From: Sialis fuliginosa
Lineage: Eukaryota; Arthropoda; Insecta; Megaloptera; Sialidae
Assembly (NCBI GenBank): GCA_961205875.1
Contig: OY540814.1
Span: 12,382,993 to 12,446,992 of the forward strand
Reading direction: 5' to 3'
Length of the DNA: 64,000 nt
In this document: piece after piece, positions 46,930-59,917 of the stretch
How positions within the stretch are numbered: position 1 is the stretch's first letter
How the letters are laid out: every line of letters starts with the position of its first letter
Notes under the pieces: generated by a model
Databases searched by the model: none
The model's input: only the letters and a program-made list of their open reading frames with translations
What the model was told of the DNA's origin: nothing
Made by a program: the position numbers and the translations under genes

Positions 46930-47400
46930 TAAAAATGTGTTTTTTTTTTAAATGAAGGGACCCAAAATTTTTGTAAAATATCTTATAGATCATGTGGTTT
47001 TCATGACCTACAAGTATTTTAAAATAAACAATTCCCCGTGGAATTGACATGTTTCGGGCATAGGCCAGGGCAAAAGACCCTTGATTTTTGCAGGCCAGTA
47101 TAACCATAACATTTTACTATTATTTATCTAGCAATTGTGCAAAAATTACTCGGTTATTTATAAATTACATAACATCATGAATTTGACATGTTGAGTGTAT
47201 AGGTCTTGCTAAATGCTCCAATATTTTTGTAGGTCAATATATTTCCCGATGTTTACATTATAAAATCTTGTAATTTAAGTAAAAAAGAAAGGGTTATTCG
47301 TAAATTTCCTATACATCGTTAAATTGACATGTTTGACGCATGCCACATCAAAAACGCCCCAATTCTCAGAATTTTCGAAGATAAAAAAGTTGTAGAGGAT
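46930..47400. repeat. Three degenerate tandem repeats of about 140 bp
   Basis: The word AATTGACATG (AATTTGACATG in the middle copy) followed by GTTT or TTGA and a GGCATAGG-like box recurs at 47042, 47180 and 47321, giving periods of 138 and 141 bases. The end of the last unit (ACGCCCCAATTCTCAGAATT then GATAAAAAAGTTGTAGA) has a relative at about 58225-58270. Confidence 0.55.
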
Positions 47401-48810
47401 TATAATATATACTTAAGATTGGTTAGATTATAGTACAAAAAGGAATAGAAAATATTCATAGTGCCTACAGATTACTCATATACTCATTTTCACTTTGGTT
47501 GTTTATAATTTTGGTATTTATAATTGTTTGTTTACATAAAAATAAATATAATAGTACCTACATAGTAAGGCCACATGAATACTTTTGAGATTACGACATT
47601 TGTTCTCAATTTTTATTCCTTCTTAAAGCTTGATGATGATTCTATGAATCGAAAATTCGAATGAATTTTCTCTTGAATAAATTCTGACGTTCACACAATT
47701 ACCTAAGTTGTTATTATTGGTAATTTTTTTATTTCAGTTGGTAATTTAAAACATTTATTATAGATATTAATAGATCTTTTGTAATCAAAGTTAAAGTTAA
47801 GTTAAATTTTCTTTATTCCTCTATATAATATGAGTATAAAGTTTTTTTTTCGAAATTTTTCGACTTATCTATAAGTTTTTATATCCATGTAATTGGCACT
47901 GTTTTAAAATAAATTCTATTCTATAAAATGTCACTTATAAATAGTTATAAATTAATACAATTAATAGCAATTGCCTTACATATTTGTACAATTAGGAAAT
48001 ATAAAATGCATTAAATATCTACATAATGTTGTAGGTATATCGATATTTGTTGCAGCATATTAACTTATATAGATATGTACTTTTACATTATTACCTACTA
48101 TACAGAATTCAGAGTGAAAGTTGAAATATTTGATTTATTCATTTGATTAATTAAAGTATTTATTCCAATAAGTAAACAATTAAAATAAAATGTAATTGAA
48201 TTAAGTAATATCAAAATATGGCAGGGTTTAGGATAAATTATTTCACGTATTGCAATTCTCCAAAAAAATGAGAAAAAAAAACACTTGTATTTCAATAATA
48301 AATAAAATTTTAACAAATAAACTATAAGCTCCTAAACAGAAATCAATACAAATACTTTATAACAACCAAAAAGTACCTTTTTGTTAAAAAAATATATCTA
48401 CTTATATAAAAATAAATAAATATAGTGACGTTGTTATTTATTACAAATAACATATTTTTGTATATATTTATGTATGTATTTTTTTATTAAACTGACCGTG
48501 CTCTGCACTAATTGCTGCTGTAGACTTGACCTTTGATCACGGTATATTAGACGATAAATAAAAAAATATGCATGTATGCATATCATTATAAATCATATAA
48601 AAACATTGTATGCATGTATGCACCTACGTACCTAAATAAATCTATTGTTAAAAAAAATGATTAAAGTATTTATTAACTCAATTAACGATTGATTGTAATA
48701 AATATCATAGTCGGCATTATTTTTTTTATAGGTACATTTTTGTTTTTTTTAGAACACGTGATTTTTGCTCCAATTAATCACGTTGCAAAAATTATTATAT
48801 ACATTATCGA
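47401..48810. other. AT-rich intergenic stretch
   Basis: No supported gene or structured repeat; short TGTATGCA and TATGTA runs near 48470-48620 only. Confidence 0.4.
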
Positions 48811-49058
48811 CAGGCTGTCTAAAAACTTATAGGGATTTCGGAAATTATAAGATAGATATTAGCCATAAACTGTTATTTCTTAAGCGACTCGAAATAAAAA
48901 AAAATGTCTTTTAAAAATAATATTTTATTACTTTTTCAATTATATGCATCTTGATAGGTATATTTGCCTTTCAAAATATCCGAAAAAACTGCAGATATGT
49001 CACTGTATACCATCCAAAGATGGCTATATCAACAACAATTGGTAATTAGACACCCTGT
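48811..49058. mobile_element. Putative MITE with ACAGG-TGTCTAA ends
   Basis: Left end ACAGGCTGTCTAAAAACTTA and right end AATTAGACACCCTGTAG (complement CTACAGGGTGTCTAATT) form imperfect terminal inverted repeats. A lone similar end, ACAGGTTGTCTAAAAATTTC, occurs at about 57206. Boundaries are approximate. Confidence 0.5.
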
Positions 49059-49716
49059 AGAAGTTTACAATCGGCTAATTAAAACTATTTTAGATTTATT
49101 TTAAAATTAAAATTATGAACAAAAGTTTCAAAATTATATTATTTATAGATTTATTATGTAATTTAATTAAAAATGTTACAACTAACATATGGCTCGTTTC
49201 TTTGGAAAATGGTATGCCCATTTCGCTTTTGTTTTACTGCGTTATCATTGTAAATTAATCGTACATGCGACAGTTGAAATCATGATGCGGAAAATGTTGT
49301 AGCTAGGTACTGTTTAAATATATCGAAAAAGAATAAGAGATAAGCCCAATTTGTGAAAACAAAAAAGTAATGTTCCTATCAGATCTGTATACATTACTAT
49401 ACATACTTAGGTAATTTATTCTGTGTTAGTTAATTGAGCATTTAACGTTTTTAGATGGAAGGGGGATTTAAATGTTTCGAATTGAAGGTCTTCTAGGGCT
49501 CCAAATTTACAGCAGGAAAGAACACATGCGGATTAAGGAGGATTTATATTTATATTTTTCTCCCCTCCTCCTCTGATATTTTTCCGGATTTTTTGGAGTT
49601 ATAACTTCGCATGTGTATATAGTAAACATTTCAAGTTTCTAGCTTATATAGTTTATTGTGCATGTGATGAATGGACAGATAGGGAGTGTATAAAAAAACA
49701 TTTGCATAGCATTTCT

Positions 49717-50140
49717 TTAGAGTCGATCCAGACGAGTCGGTCTCGCTCTAATCAAATATAAATAAACAATAAACAATGAAATCATTCACACTATAGGTAT
49801 CGGTCAAATCTCGGTCCAATCTCGCTCCGATACAGCATAGTGCAAAGAATATTTTACTGGAACCACACTATTGATCCGCTTTCGGTATAGTATCGAAGGA
49901 TATTTCACTGGAGCGTGATCGAACCTGGCATGGATTGTACCCTTAGTGTGAATAGGAACTTCAGTTCGTTTTCGATCATTCTAATACTGATCACCGAGTA
50001 AAGCGTGATCTAAACTTGCGCGATAATGTGAATACCATAAGATTTGATTGAACCGAGACCGGCCCGAGAGCGGCTCGTTAATGTAAATATCATAAGATTT
50101 GATTGGTGAGACCAGCTCGATAGTCTGAATCGACCCTTAA
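49717..50140. mobile_element. Inverted-repeat element
   Basis: Left end TTTAGAGTCGATCCAGACGA and right end in complement TTAAGGGTCGATTCAGACTA pair over about 40 bases. The interior is rich in CGGTC and CGATC words and in GATTTGATTG blocks. No coding frame. Confidence 0.7.
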
Positions 50141-50147
50141 GCATAAT

Positions 50148-50307
50148 GCCTTGTTTACACGAGCTTAGTGTTAATCATTAGTACCAACCAGTTTTACTAG
50201 GCATATTCTATTCTTGCATTAGTTCCTAAAATTCGGGTTTATATGCCTCAAAATTGGTGCGAGTGGTTAATACTAATTATTAGCATTAAGCTCGTGTAAA
50301 CAAGCCT
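50148..50307. mobile_element. Short inverted-repeat element abutting the preceding one
   Basis: Inverted arms of about 60 bases (left CTTGTTTACACGAGCTTAGT and the matching complement on the right) starting only eight bases after the previous element. The words TACACGAG and CTTAG resemble the ends of the element at 22048-22400, possibly a related family. Confidence 0.7.
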
Positions 50308-50559
50308 ACATTATCCCTACATTACTAGACATAAGATAGGCATAAATATAATATTATGCGTCATACAACAATTTTTAATTCACCGGCCCTGACTGATTAT
50401 AATAATTTTCATTACCATTTCATTTTATTTATAATTCAAGGCAATCCAAAATATCCTATTACTAATTTTTAAATTAAGAAATCGTTTAGAAGCAAGGTCC
50501 CTGGTACGATTCAACAACATTAAAACAAATTTCAAATTCGATCGTTAGACTAACACGGT

Positions 50560-51030
50560 AATTCACCACTAGGTGTCACCACCTGAGCCTATTGCTCCTA
50601 TTGCTATTTTTACACACGCAACAATGACGCGTGCGCGCGCGCGAATAAAATCGATGTCTACAACCCTTAACATTTTTAACAAAACATGTCTTGAAGGCTC
50701 ACTGCGAAAAACCTTCGGGTTTCGGTTGCATATGTTGAATTGGGCCAAGGACTGACACAACCTTGGCCAAGGACGTGTATTTGAACGCATTGCGGGAACA
50801 AAAATGGTGATTGTTGTGTGACAGTTTTTAATTGTTGTGATACCAGTTTTAATTGTTGTCGATAATGTCACAGATAGTCGTGGACACACTTTGGACAAAT
50901 ATGACATGATGAAGGTTACTACAAACGACAATTTGCACTGTTATTTTACGCTTTGTCCTATTTTTAGTTAGCTGTCAGCTCTGCACGCTTTTTTCAGTTT
51001 GTGTGTGCGTGGTTTTTTTTTCTTTCTGTT
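50560..51030. promoter_or_regulatory. CpG-richer patch, possible promoter or 5' exon region
   Basis: Unlike its surroundings this stretch is relatively rich in G+C, with an alternating GCGTGCGCGCGCGCG run at about 50629-50643, ATG-bearing frames on both strands, and repeated CCTTGGCCAAGG-type words near 50740-50775. It might be the promoter of a gene whose exons lie further along the + strand (for example the membrane protein at 62584), but no exon or TATA box confirms that. Confidence 0.25.
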
Positions 51031-51816
51031 CTATTAATCTGAGATTGTGTATTTACGTTTTTTTTTTGTAAACAGTTAATGATATTGAATTTGCTTTAAA
51101 TGATCTGAATACGAAGATTATAACTACTTTTCTGCCTTGTAAATATTTTAATATTAACGCATTAAGTATGTTTATTTTTTTAATGTAATTCGCCTAATGT
51201 ATTTTTAATTACACTACTTTTTTTTTTAAATCAAAGAAAGTGTTTTAAAATTTAGGTAAAAAAATTGAAATTATAATACATAAGTGGTTTGATGTATATT
51301 GTCTGTAAAAACAATTAGCCTGGTTATTTATTTTTTCATACTAATTTTCATCTATTAATTTATAATTTTTAATCTATTTTATAATTTATCATAAAAAATA
51401 ATGCGTTCGGCCGAAGACTACTAAACAGATAATTTAACTTTCTTTAATATTTAACCATTCCATGACTGACGATGAGCGAAATATTTTTTATTTTGATCAA
51501 TATTTTATTTTAATTAAAACAAGATACTAAATTGTTGCAAGATCTATGTTATAATACTTCTTTTTTGGTACAAATTATAATTATTTTATTCTTTATTTAA
51601 TTTAAGTAGATACTTAGAATCTACAGAGTAAAGAATAAAATGTCGTGGATTGTTAAAAAAATATAAAAGGTAATATAAAAATGTAGGTACATACCTACGC
51701 ACTTAGGTCTTAAAAAAAAACATCAAAAACTTTAGTACCTATACCTTTAAGTTTTTATAGGCTCTGCGCCAAAAGACTGGTTATAATTTAAAATTATTTT
51801 AAATTATTATACTTAC
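51031..51816. other. AT-rich intergenic stretch
   Basis: No supported gene; low-complexity T-rich runs only. Confidence 0.4.
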
Positions 51817-52003
51817 CATTTACATTTGTTATTTTCTCTGACATAACTCGAAGCTTAACAAAATAAAATAAATACATTATTTCAGCTTGTTTTATTATAT
51901 TTTGTTGCATGACTGTTTTATTATCATTATCACACATGTAAACTAATTCTGTATCCAACAAAGAAATTTTTGACATGATTCTATTATCTGACATGGAAAA
52001 CAT
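51817..52003 (-). other. Candidate coding exon, unidentified
   Basis: An ATG-initiated frame (MFSMSDNRIMSKISLLDTEL and so on, 62 codons) runs straight into a strong donor (AATG then GTAAGTATA; exon end at 51817). Its amino-acid composition is ordinary rather than low-complexity. No similarity is recognised and no partner exon was found, so it may be a chance frame or the first exon of a - strand gene. Confidence 0.25.
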
Positions 52004-54012
52004 AGTTGAATGAAAACATCGATTATATAATATTATACACAGTATTTTATATTTTTCATTAAGCTTAGCTGTATTATAATTATTTGTAAATATGTAGTTA
52101 AATAACTTTAGAAAATTAATATATGGCGTTCTTGGATGTTTTTCTTCAATTTTATATAAGTTGTGTCTTTTTGGCCAAATTTAAAAACAATTACTTATAA
52201 ACATTGTCATAAAAAAACAACGAAAAAAATGATCTGAAAGATGCGGCTTATGTTAAGAAATCGAGGTAATTAATATTATTGTCACTTCCCCTTTCTCCTA
52301 CTAATATATTAAATATACAGACATATTTAGATGTATTTGGTGTTCCAAATTTCTCTTTTTAAATCAGTTGTATTGGAAAAGTAAATAAATAATATATGTA
52401 TCTATTGTTATCGAATCATTAGACTCAAATATTGACTTTAAAAGATAAATTGTTAAATAAATAAATAAATTTAAATCGGTATGTATAAAAAAGATAACTT
52501 GGGTTAAGATGATGAATCCATTATATGGACTAATTCTAATACACCTATTTTATTAAATCTAGTTTTTTTTAGAATTTTACGTCACTTAAGACAGTGCAGT
52601 GTCTAGTTTTTGTCAATATTTTAAAATAAAACCGATGAAGAATCATAATTGCATAGCATTAAAGATTTACATGGCTAAATTGGTATAAGTTCCTTGTTGA
52701 ATATTAGCACTATATTATTTGTTTCTCACAGAATATTTTAAATAAAATACTTAAATTGGTTACCGATTGTTGCAAATATTTAAATTCTATTGGTTTGTAA
52801 AATGGTGGTAAAAACATTCGAATTACAGGCAACAATTAAAATTAATGTGTTACATGTTTATAGCATAAATAATAATGGCGACAGAGGATAATTTTGAATT
52901 TTCGAATAACAGACAACAATTAAAATGATTTTTATTGGTCACGTCTTGTTCAAAAAGTGATAAAAAGTGTAAAAGAAAATGTGCGCGGGTAAATGGAACA
53001 CCCAAAGACATAATAGCATTGTGCAAAGTATGTGATATTTTCGGACAGTGTATTTAAAATATCTTCCCATATCTATAAAGTGCCTATTTTCTGTGATGTC
53101 ATAATGTTTTTGATAGAACCTTTTCGACAAGGTAAATATTTATATTGTATATTATATATATTTTGCTTTTATCTATGTGCAGAACAATGTTCTAATCATT
53201 TGAATTAATCATCAACGTTATTATCAGGGAATAATAGTACATAGCGTATTGTTTGAATATGTTTTTATACATTCATCATATTTCATTATCATCTTAATAT
53301 TTTTTCACTGACAAAGTTAGTTTGTTAGTTTCCGGATCGAAAAATTAATTACACCGGTTCTGATTAATATTATTAAATCATTAAAAACATAAAATTTGCC
53401 CTATTAAATTAAACGATAAGTGAATCAACAGATAAGATTATAATTGAAAATGAATTACAAGTAGGTATGTATGTAGGTAGGTACAATTAGTTACTAATAA
53501 TAAATTTATAACAATATTGTCAATACCCATCGAAAAATAAAAAAATCTGTATGTATTTAACTTTTATATATTTATTAAGATAACATAAAATTTTATGTAG
53601 GTATTTGTCAAATGTTTATATATAATGTATATTATACAATTATAATATAAAATATTATAAGATCCAAATTAATTCTCATATAGACTTTAAAAAATTGATT
53701 TATTATTTTCATACCAATTTTATCGAATTTCTAAGAATTTATATTGACGTTTGTATAATAAAATTCAAAAATAAAACAAAACCATTTTCAAATAAACAAT
53801 AAGATCATGAATTGTTATTGTAATCCATCTGCTTCTAACTATAGACTTTCACTGACTATTAAAATATTTTGAACGATAATAATTATTTAATGAAATCATT
53901 CGATACAGCGTCCAAGGCCGTAGTAATGAGAAAGTGTCAAAGGTTATTATCAGTAATTTGATAATGTATTTATATTTACATAAAATATACATTTTTATTT
54001 AAATATTTAACG
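52004..54012. other. AT-rich intergenic stretch
   Basis: No gene supported. A + strand ATGGCGACAGAGGATAAT at about 52873 opens a short frame without splice support. Confidence 0.4.
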
Positions 54013-54745
54013 TATACAGGATATCCCGTAAATATACCGACACATTTTCAGGAGTTGTAGAGGACATCAAAACAATAGTTTTTGTTTATAAACATACCTA
54101 TGTCCGCAAATGAGCGGTTTTAGCAGTATAATAGAACAAAAGAAAGAACCCCACACAAAAAAACAATTTTTGCCTCTTAATTGAAATTTTTTATGAATAT
54201 GATAGTTGATCAAAAATTAAAATTGGTACAACAAACGAAAATCTATAATTTCTGCTGTATAAAAAGTGCTCTGAATATAAAGAAATTTTTTTAGAACTTT
54301 TGGAGAATTTTTTTAGTTTTTTGGTTCAGCAGTTTTTTTTTTAATAAAATTAATAAATTTTTATATTATCTAAATGTCTAATTCTAAGAACTCTTTACTA
54401 GCAAATTTTTCTAAAAGTTTATCCTTTAGGAGTTAAACATAAAAATAAATATAAACATAAAATGTTTCGATGCCCCTTGAAACAGAAATTATGGTTTTTC
54501 GAAAGTTGCGCTCATTCGGCTCATTGCAACTTTTAATTAGCATACTTTGAACTGTCATTTGCCCAAATTACAACAAAATTCAAACAAACGGTAAAATTCA
54601 TTGCTTTTGTGCAAGAGTCCTTTCTTTTGCTCTACTGTTGAAACCGCTCATTTGCGGACATATGTTCATAAACAAAAAACGATTGTTTTGATATCCTCTA
54701 CAACTCCTGAAAGTTTGTCGCTATGTTTACGGGACATCCTGTATA
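54013..54745. mobile_element. 733-bp foldback element with about 140-bp inverted repeats
   Basis: Ends pair as TATACAGGATATCCCGTAAA on the left and TTTACGGGACATCCTGTATA on the right. Pairing continues through GTTGTAGAGGACATCAAAAC and CCGCAAATGAGCGGTTT. The ends include TA, the common target of Tc1/mariner-type elements. The centre is AT-rich and non-coding. Confidence 0.78.
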
Positions 54746-57700
54746 TAGTGAGTTCTAATACTACAGATACATAAAATGTTTTATGTTCATTGTTGACATT
54801 TTGTGTCCCCGGAACAAAAGCAGATATGGTCATCAAGTGGGAAGGGGAATAATGAAATTGGCAAAGATCCTTGTCATGTTTACGTCGGAGATTTTGGCTA
54901 CAATAGAGACAATTAAGAGGGCTGTTTTTTTCTTGAATTCGGTATATATTTTTTCGATTACGTATTTTAAAAAAAATAATTTATATTAACTAGTCCCGGA
55001 TACTGGGCACGGGTCGTTATTTTTTATAATCATGGCGGGGTAATATTTAATGTATGAAACTTCAATTTGTCATATAAATATCAACTTAAAGATAAGAAAA
55101 AAAATTATAACTTACTGAGGAGGGTGAGCGCCCTCGTCCTCCCCCCCTCCCTTCCCGGAATCGGCGACTATGGGCATAACAATTAATTAATTCAGACTAA
55201 ACTTTATATGAACAGGTCCATTATTTTTTGCCTGGCTCGGTGTACGAAAAACTTGTTTCTACAAAAGCTGTTGAAAATTGAGTCCTTTACAACTTTGTTA
55301 TTTAAATGTGCCACTTATTTTCAATAAAAATGGCATAAAAGTTGAAAAAACTGCATCACTCTTTTAATTTTTAACACTTTTTGCTTATTATTAGCAATAA
55401 ATAATATTTTTTCAACAATATTGACTATATAAAGATTGTAGAGAGTTAAATTCTCTATAAAATTGTTATTGACCTTTTTATCGAGAAATGCAAAATACGT
55501 GTTCAAATCGAGAAAAACACAAAATCCAAGATGGCGGACACTTTCGATAATTAATTTATGGGCAAGAATGTAATTTCATCATCTACTCCGCCGGGGACAC
55601 ACAACTGCGTCAAAAGTTTCGACTAGGCAGTTTTTTTCAATCTTACATCGAATTTGTTCTAAAATGATCGGGCTATTCGACCTTGATTTAACCAAAATAT
55701 CTATTAAGAAATTCGTCGATATTCTACTTGCCTATGCTTACTTGAGTAATTCACTTTTTACAATTTACAAAATTTTAATGTTTATTGCACGGCCTTTAAA
55801 ATAGAAAAGGATTTTCACTTAACCCTAAGATAGAAATACATTATAACAGTTAATAAGCAAAAACTAAATTGTATGACACACTTTTAAGGGGTAACATGTA
55901 ATGTACTACTTTTTGGCAATTTTTATATTGGCTTAAATGATGTATAAACATCATAAAAATGATATTCAAAAGGAATTATAAGTGAAAAAAATTTATTTTT
56001 ATTTTTATAGCTCACTTCCAAACGAAACAACCTAGAAAATGGTGAAAAATGAGTGATAATGCAAATGAGTACATAATAATGTACAGGGGTATAGAAGCAA
56101 AATAAGAAACCGAATACCGCTAAACCGACATAGTCTCGAAAAAAAGTTGGAACTAACATCGACGTTTGCATGTACTAAAACAGTTTTTAAACTCATTTTT
56201 ATTGAAACCACGTTTTTAAAAACTGCGGAAAACGTATCATGGCCATTTTCCATCCGATCGACTTGAAATTTTAATTATAACTTTTTAGATAGATTTTACA
56301 TCGAAGTACACACAGTTTTTACGATTGATTAACAATTACGGTCTTTATAAACAATTTAAGGTCATTTTTTTGTCAAAAATGCGTTTTTTTGTTCAAAGTG
56401 ATAGTAAATTTGCACAAATCGATATTTTTGAATAATCGTGTATACTAATATTTTGTTCTGGATGTTGATCCTTGGAAGTTTTGTTTTCCGCAATGGAGTA
56501 GATAACAAAAAAGATGCTCTCAGTGTAGCAACGCTAAAATCAGCATTTTGTTTTATATTTCATTTAAAAAAATTCTTTTGTATGTTTTGAGACACGTACA
56601 ATAAACCCCCCAAATTTAATTTGATTGCTTTTTTTATTATTCTAATAAAAAAATTCCTAAAAATGTCTCATTTTGACGATTAGTTGTAACCCCTTAAATG
56701 TCGAATAAAATGTCAATTTTAACCACCAGAATTACCTACATATTATATTTAATATATCGCTATGTAAGTACTATGCAATATAATTCATTACTATTTTATT
56801 ACATATTATGTTCATATTAGATATGCCTCATTAATAACTCATTATTGGTTTATTATTATATTTCCTTTTGAAAAATTAGCAAAATAATATTTTATTCTTT
56901 GGCTAAAATATATATATATAAAAACTATACCTATTTATACGTACCTATAATTAAATACCACAATTAATTAAAATATACGCAATAAAGACGTTGACAATTA
57001 GATTTCAGGGTTAATTATTATACCTAATTCTTTCATAAGAATTAATATGATTTTCTAAGAATTTTGTTCACCATCAATTTTTGTATTAGTTACTTATGTA
57101 TTTATTTCTTATAATATTTCCCATAAATTATTCCGTTAGATTGAAATATCATTATTTCAATTAATTAACAAAAATATTTTTTTTTAATTTTTCATGAATA
57201 CCATACAGGTTGTCTAAAAATTTCGCGTCCAATCCTTTGTAGGCTTATGAAAATTAAGGGACATCTTCGCAAAAAATTGTTTTTATAACTTTTTCAATTA
57301 AATCAAATATTTCGTATTAATAAGGATACTCTCTAACAAATAAGTTTTTAAACAAGGTTAATAAATAGAAGGTATATACATATATGTATATACCAAATAT
57401 AAAACCAATATAAAAATATAAAAACCAAATGCATAAGTTTGCTGCTAAACATAACTGGTTAAATTTTTTAGGGTTCCATTCCTTCTAAAATATGTTCTCG
57501 AAATACATACAAAATTTGTATTATATACACAATAGCGTAACCAGTGATTGAAAGGGGGGGAGGGGGTATAGTTCCCATGCAAAAGTTACATCATATAGGT
57601 AATTTTATACACTGTCAAACGAACACATAATATAAAGCACTGGTTCCCAAACTGCGGTCCTCGGCTCCCTTGTTGGTATTGGTGTGATTAAAGGGAGCCC

Positions 57701-57951
57701 TGGTGGCTCTGAGTATAGTTGGGGAGCCCCGGAAGGACAAAAGGGGGCCTTTTTAATATTATAAAATGTTATAAAACCCTTTATTACACGATGTACGTTT
57801 CTAATTTGTTTCATTGTTTGATTCATGAAAGTGACACTTCGTACTGCATAAACTGACCACCAAAAAAATTATACCAGGTGAAACTGACATTTGAATACCC
57901 ACACTGTTGTTTGTAGTTTTTTAATTATCGTTTTAAAAATAAATATTAGGT
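54746..57951. other. Intergenic stretch with repeat debris
   Basis: No supported gene. 55120-55230 shares CATAACAATTAATT and CAGACTAAACTTTA plus a preceding C-run with 24380-24510. A lone ACAGGTTGTCTAAAAATTTC end lies at about 57206. Two overlapping - strand frames near 55923-56253 have no recognisable similarity. Confidence 0.4.
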
Positions 57952-58162
57952 GTCGGACAAAATGATCAATGGATTGTAACTAAGATAATATGGTGAGAAA
58001 ATCGAAAAAAAAAATTGTCGGAGAAAAATAGTGGGGCGATCACCTAATCTGCTACATCCTGCATTCAAAATAACGAGGTTATTATTGTTTATTACCAGCT
58101 ACCTGAAATTTGTAGGATTATTAAATAATTATTTTTACAATCCATTGGTCATTTTGTCCGAC
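57952..58162. mobile_element. 211-bp MITE with 28-base inverted ends
   Basis: Left end GTCGGACAAAATGATCAATG and right end CATTGGTCATTTTGTCCGAC are inverted copies over 28 bases with one mismatch. No coding frame. Confidence 0.8.
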
Positions 58163-58381
58163 AAAATATCGTGGGCCGTTTTTCTAGTCCACCGTCCGAA
58201 GATTCCGTAGCTGCACGCTCGAAAATGCCCCATTTTTTAAGAATTTTCGCAAATAAAAAAGTTGTTAGACTCGTCAAAAAAAGCCACTCACGAAGTTTCA
58301 GAAGTATGGTAATAAATTTACAAAAGGGTCGAGGTACTGAGGACGCTCGGCTTGTATTTTAAATTTTAGTTTGCATATATA

Positions 58382-59028
58382 CAGGAACTTGAACCGGAAT
58401 TTATTTATGGTTCGGGTTCGGTTCAGGTTCAAAGATAAATTTAGGTTCAACATGTTGCAAACTATTTGGGTTTAAAAATCGTTATTTTTTTAGGGTTCAG
58501 GTTCAAGTTTGCAATTGAAAGAAAATTATTTTGTTCGAAAAAAGATTATAATTAACAAACAAAATATTTTCTGAAGAAGAAAAAAACATTAATAGCCATT
58601 AAATTATTACTAGAAAAATGGGTTAAAAAATAAAATTACATTTTAAAGATTGAAATTTTTGTTTTCAAGATTTTTTTTACAAATTGAAATGTAATTCAGT
58701 TATAGAATTAAAAAAGAAAGTAAAAAATATGTAAATTTCAGTAGTTGACTTGATAAGTCACATCATACCATAAAATTCAAGCAGATTTTCAGTATTAGTA
58801 CATTTTATAATCTCTTTTAAAAATAGTTGGAGAAAATATTAAAATAATAAAAATAATTTATTGAACCTTTTAAAAATATATGGTTACCGGTTATCCATGA
58901 AAAGGTTCGGGTTCAGATTCAGGTTCGTTGACTTTGAGATATAGCGGTTCGGTTCGGGCTTAGGTTAATTAAAAATACAGGTTTTTTCGGGTTTAAGGTT
59001 CGGGTTCGGGTTCAAGTTCAAGTCCCTG
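58382..59028. mobile_element. hAT-like element built of GGTTCGGGTTC words
   Basis: Ends CAGGAACTTGAACC and complement CAGGGACTTGAAC, flanked by CATATATA on the left and CATATATG on the right (seven of eight bases alike, a plausible 8-bp target duplication). Both subterminal regions contain many copies of GGTTCGGGTTC and variants, in inverted orientation with respect to each other. Non-coding. Confidence 0.68.
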
Positions 59029-59917
59029 CATATATGTATTAAATGCTTCCTTCCCCCCAAAAATCTGGTTATGCCACTGGTTGTGTAACAATATATTAAG
59101 TATAATTAAGATATTACACTAAAATAAGTAAATACTTATTTGCGTCAATTCCGTATGCGTCACGTTTTTCCAGAATGCTTCCCCTATACTAAATGAGGTC
59201 TTTGTGAATATATAGTTAACAGTCGTTCGTATATACTCGTATGGCAGAAGTTGATCTTAAGAATGATCAGGGGATCGTACAACCCCCCTAGCAAAATTAG
59301 TTAATGCCTTTTTGATAAAAGGCAAAATAGTGGCGATTTAAAAAAGATTAAAATATAGATATAATATTCTTATTGCATAAGATTCTGTAAGGCTTTAGTT
59401 ATCGATTCAGAGCTTTTCTTATAGGTATATTAAACAAACTTTAATGATTTATTTAAAAACATTCTTTCGAAAAGGACATCAAAAGTTTTACTATTATTTT
59501 GTAATTGTTGAAGGAATATAAGAATTTTAATAACGAGCCCTAAAACGATAAGAATTTGGATACTTAAGACCCCATTTTTACCCCTATTTTACATCCATAC
59601 TAAATAGTTCCACTCTTAATAATAAACTTTTTACTTTCTTATAGGTACCTTGTAAATGAAATATACAATAGTATAAGTATAGTGAAGCCGATTTTTTTCG
59701 AAATTCAGATTTTGATGGAATTATCCATTTTGATCTTCCCTTAATTCATTCTGACTATTTTTGCCATGATGTCTGTGTGTCTGTCTGTCGGTCTGTAAGC
59801 TCTGTAACTCAAATACGACAAATCGTAAAATGATGAAATTTTATATTTAAGATTAATTTTTATCTGGGAAGAAAACGTCCTATTTTTGAAAACGATCTTT
59901 CAACCGGATACGGATGT
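59029..59917. other. Intergenic stretch
   Basis: No supported gene. A TGTCTGTCTGTCGGTCTG run at about 59773 introduces the foldback region that follows and resembles the pyrimidine-rich end of some transposons. Confidence 0.4.

Noticed and set aside
50569..50931. A 120-codon - strand frame in the CpG-richer patch
   Set aside because: No recognisable features, and a competing frame lies on the other strand; treated only as a possible regulatory patch.
58395..59020. GGTTCGGGTTC repeats as tRNA T-loops or telomere-like sequence
   Set aside because: The words resemble GTTCG of tRNA T-arms, but no cloverleaf can be built and they sit symmetrically in a transposon.
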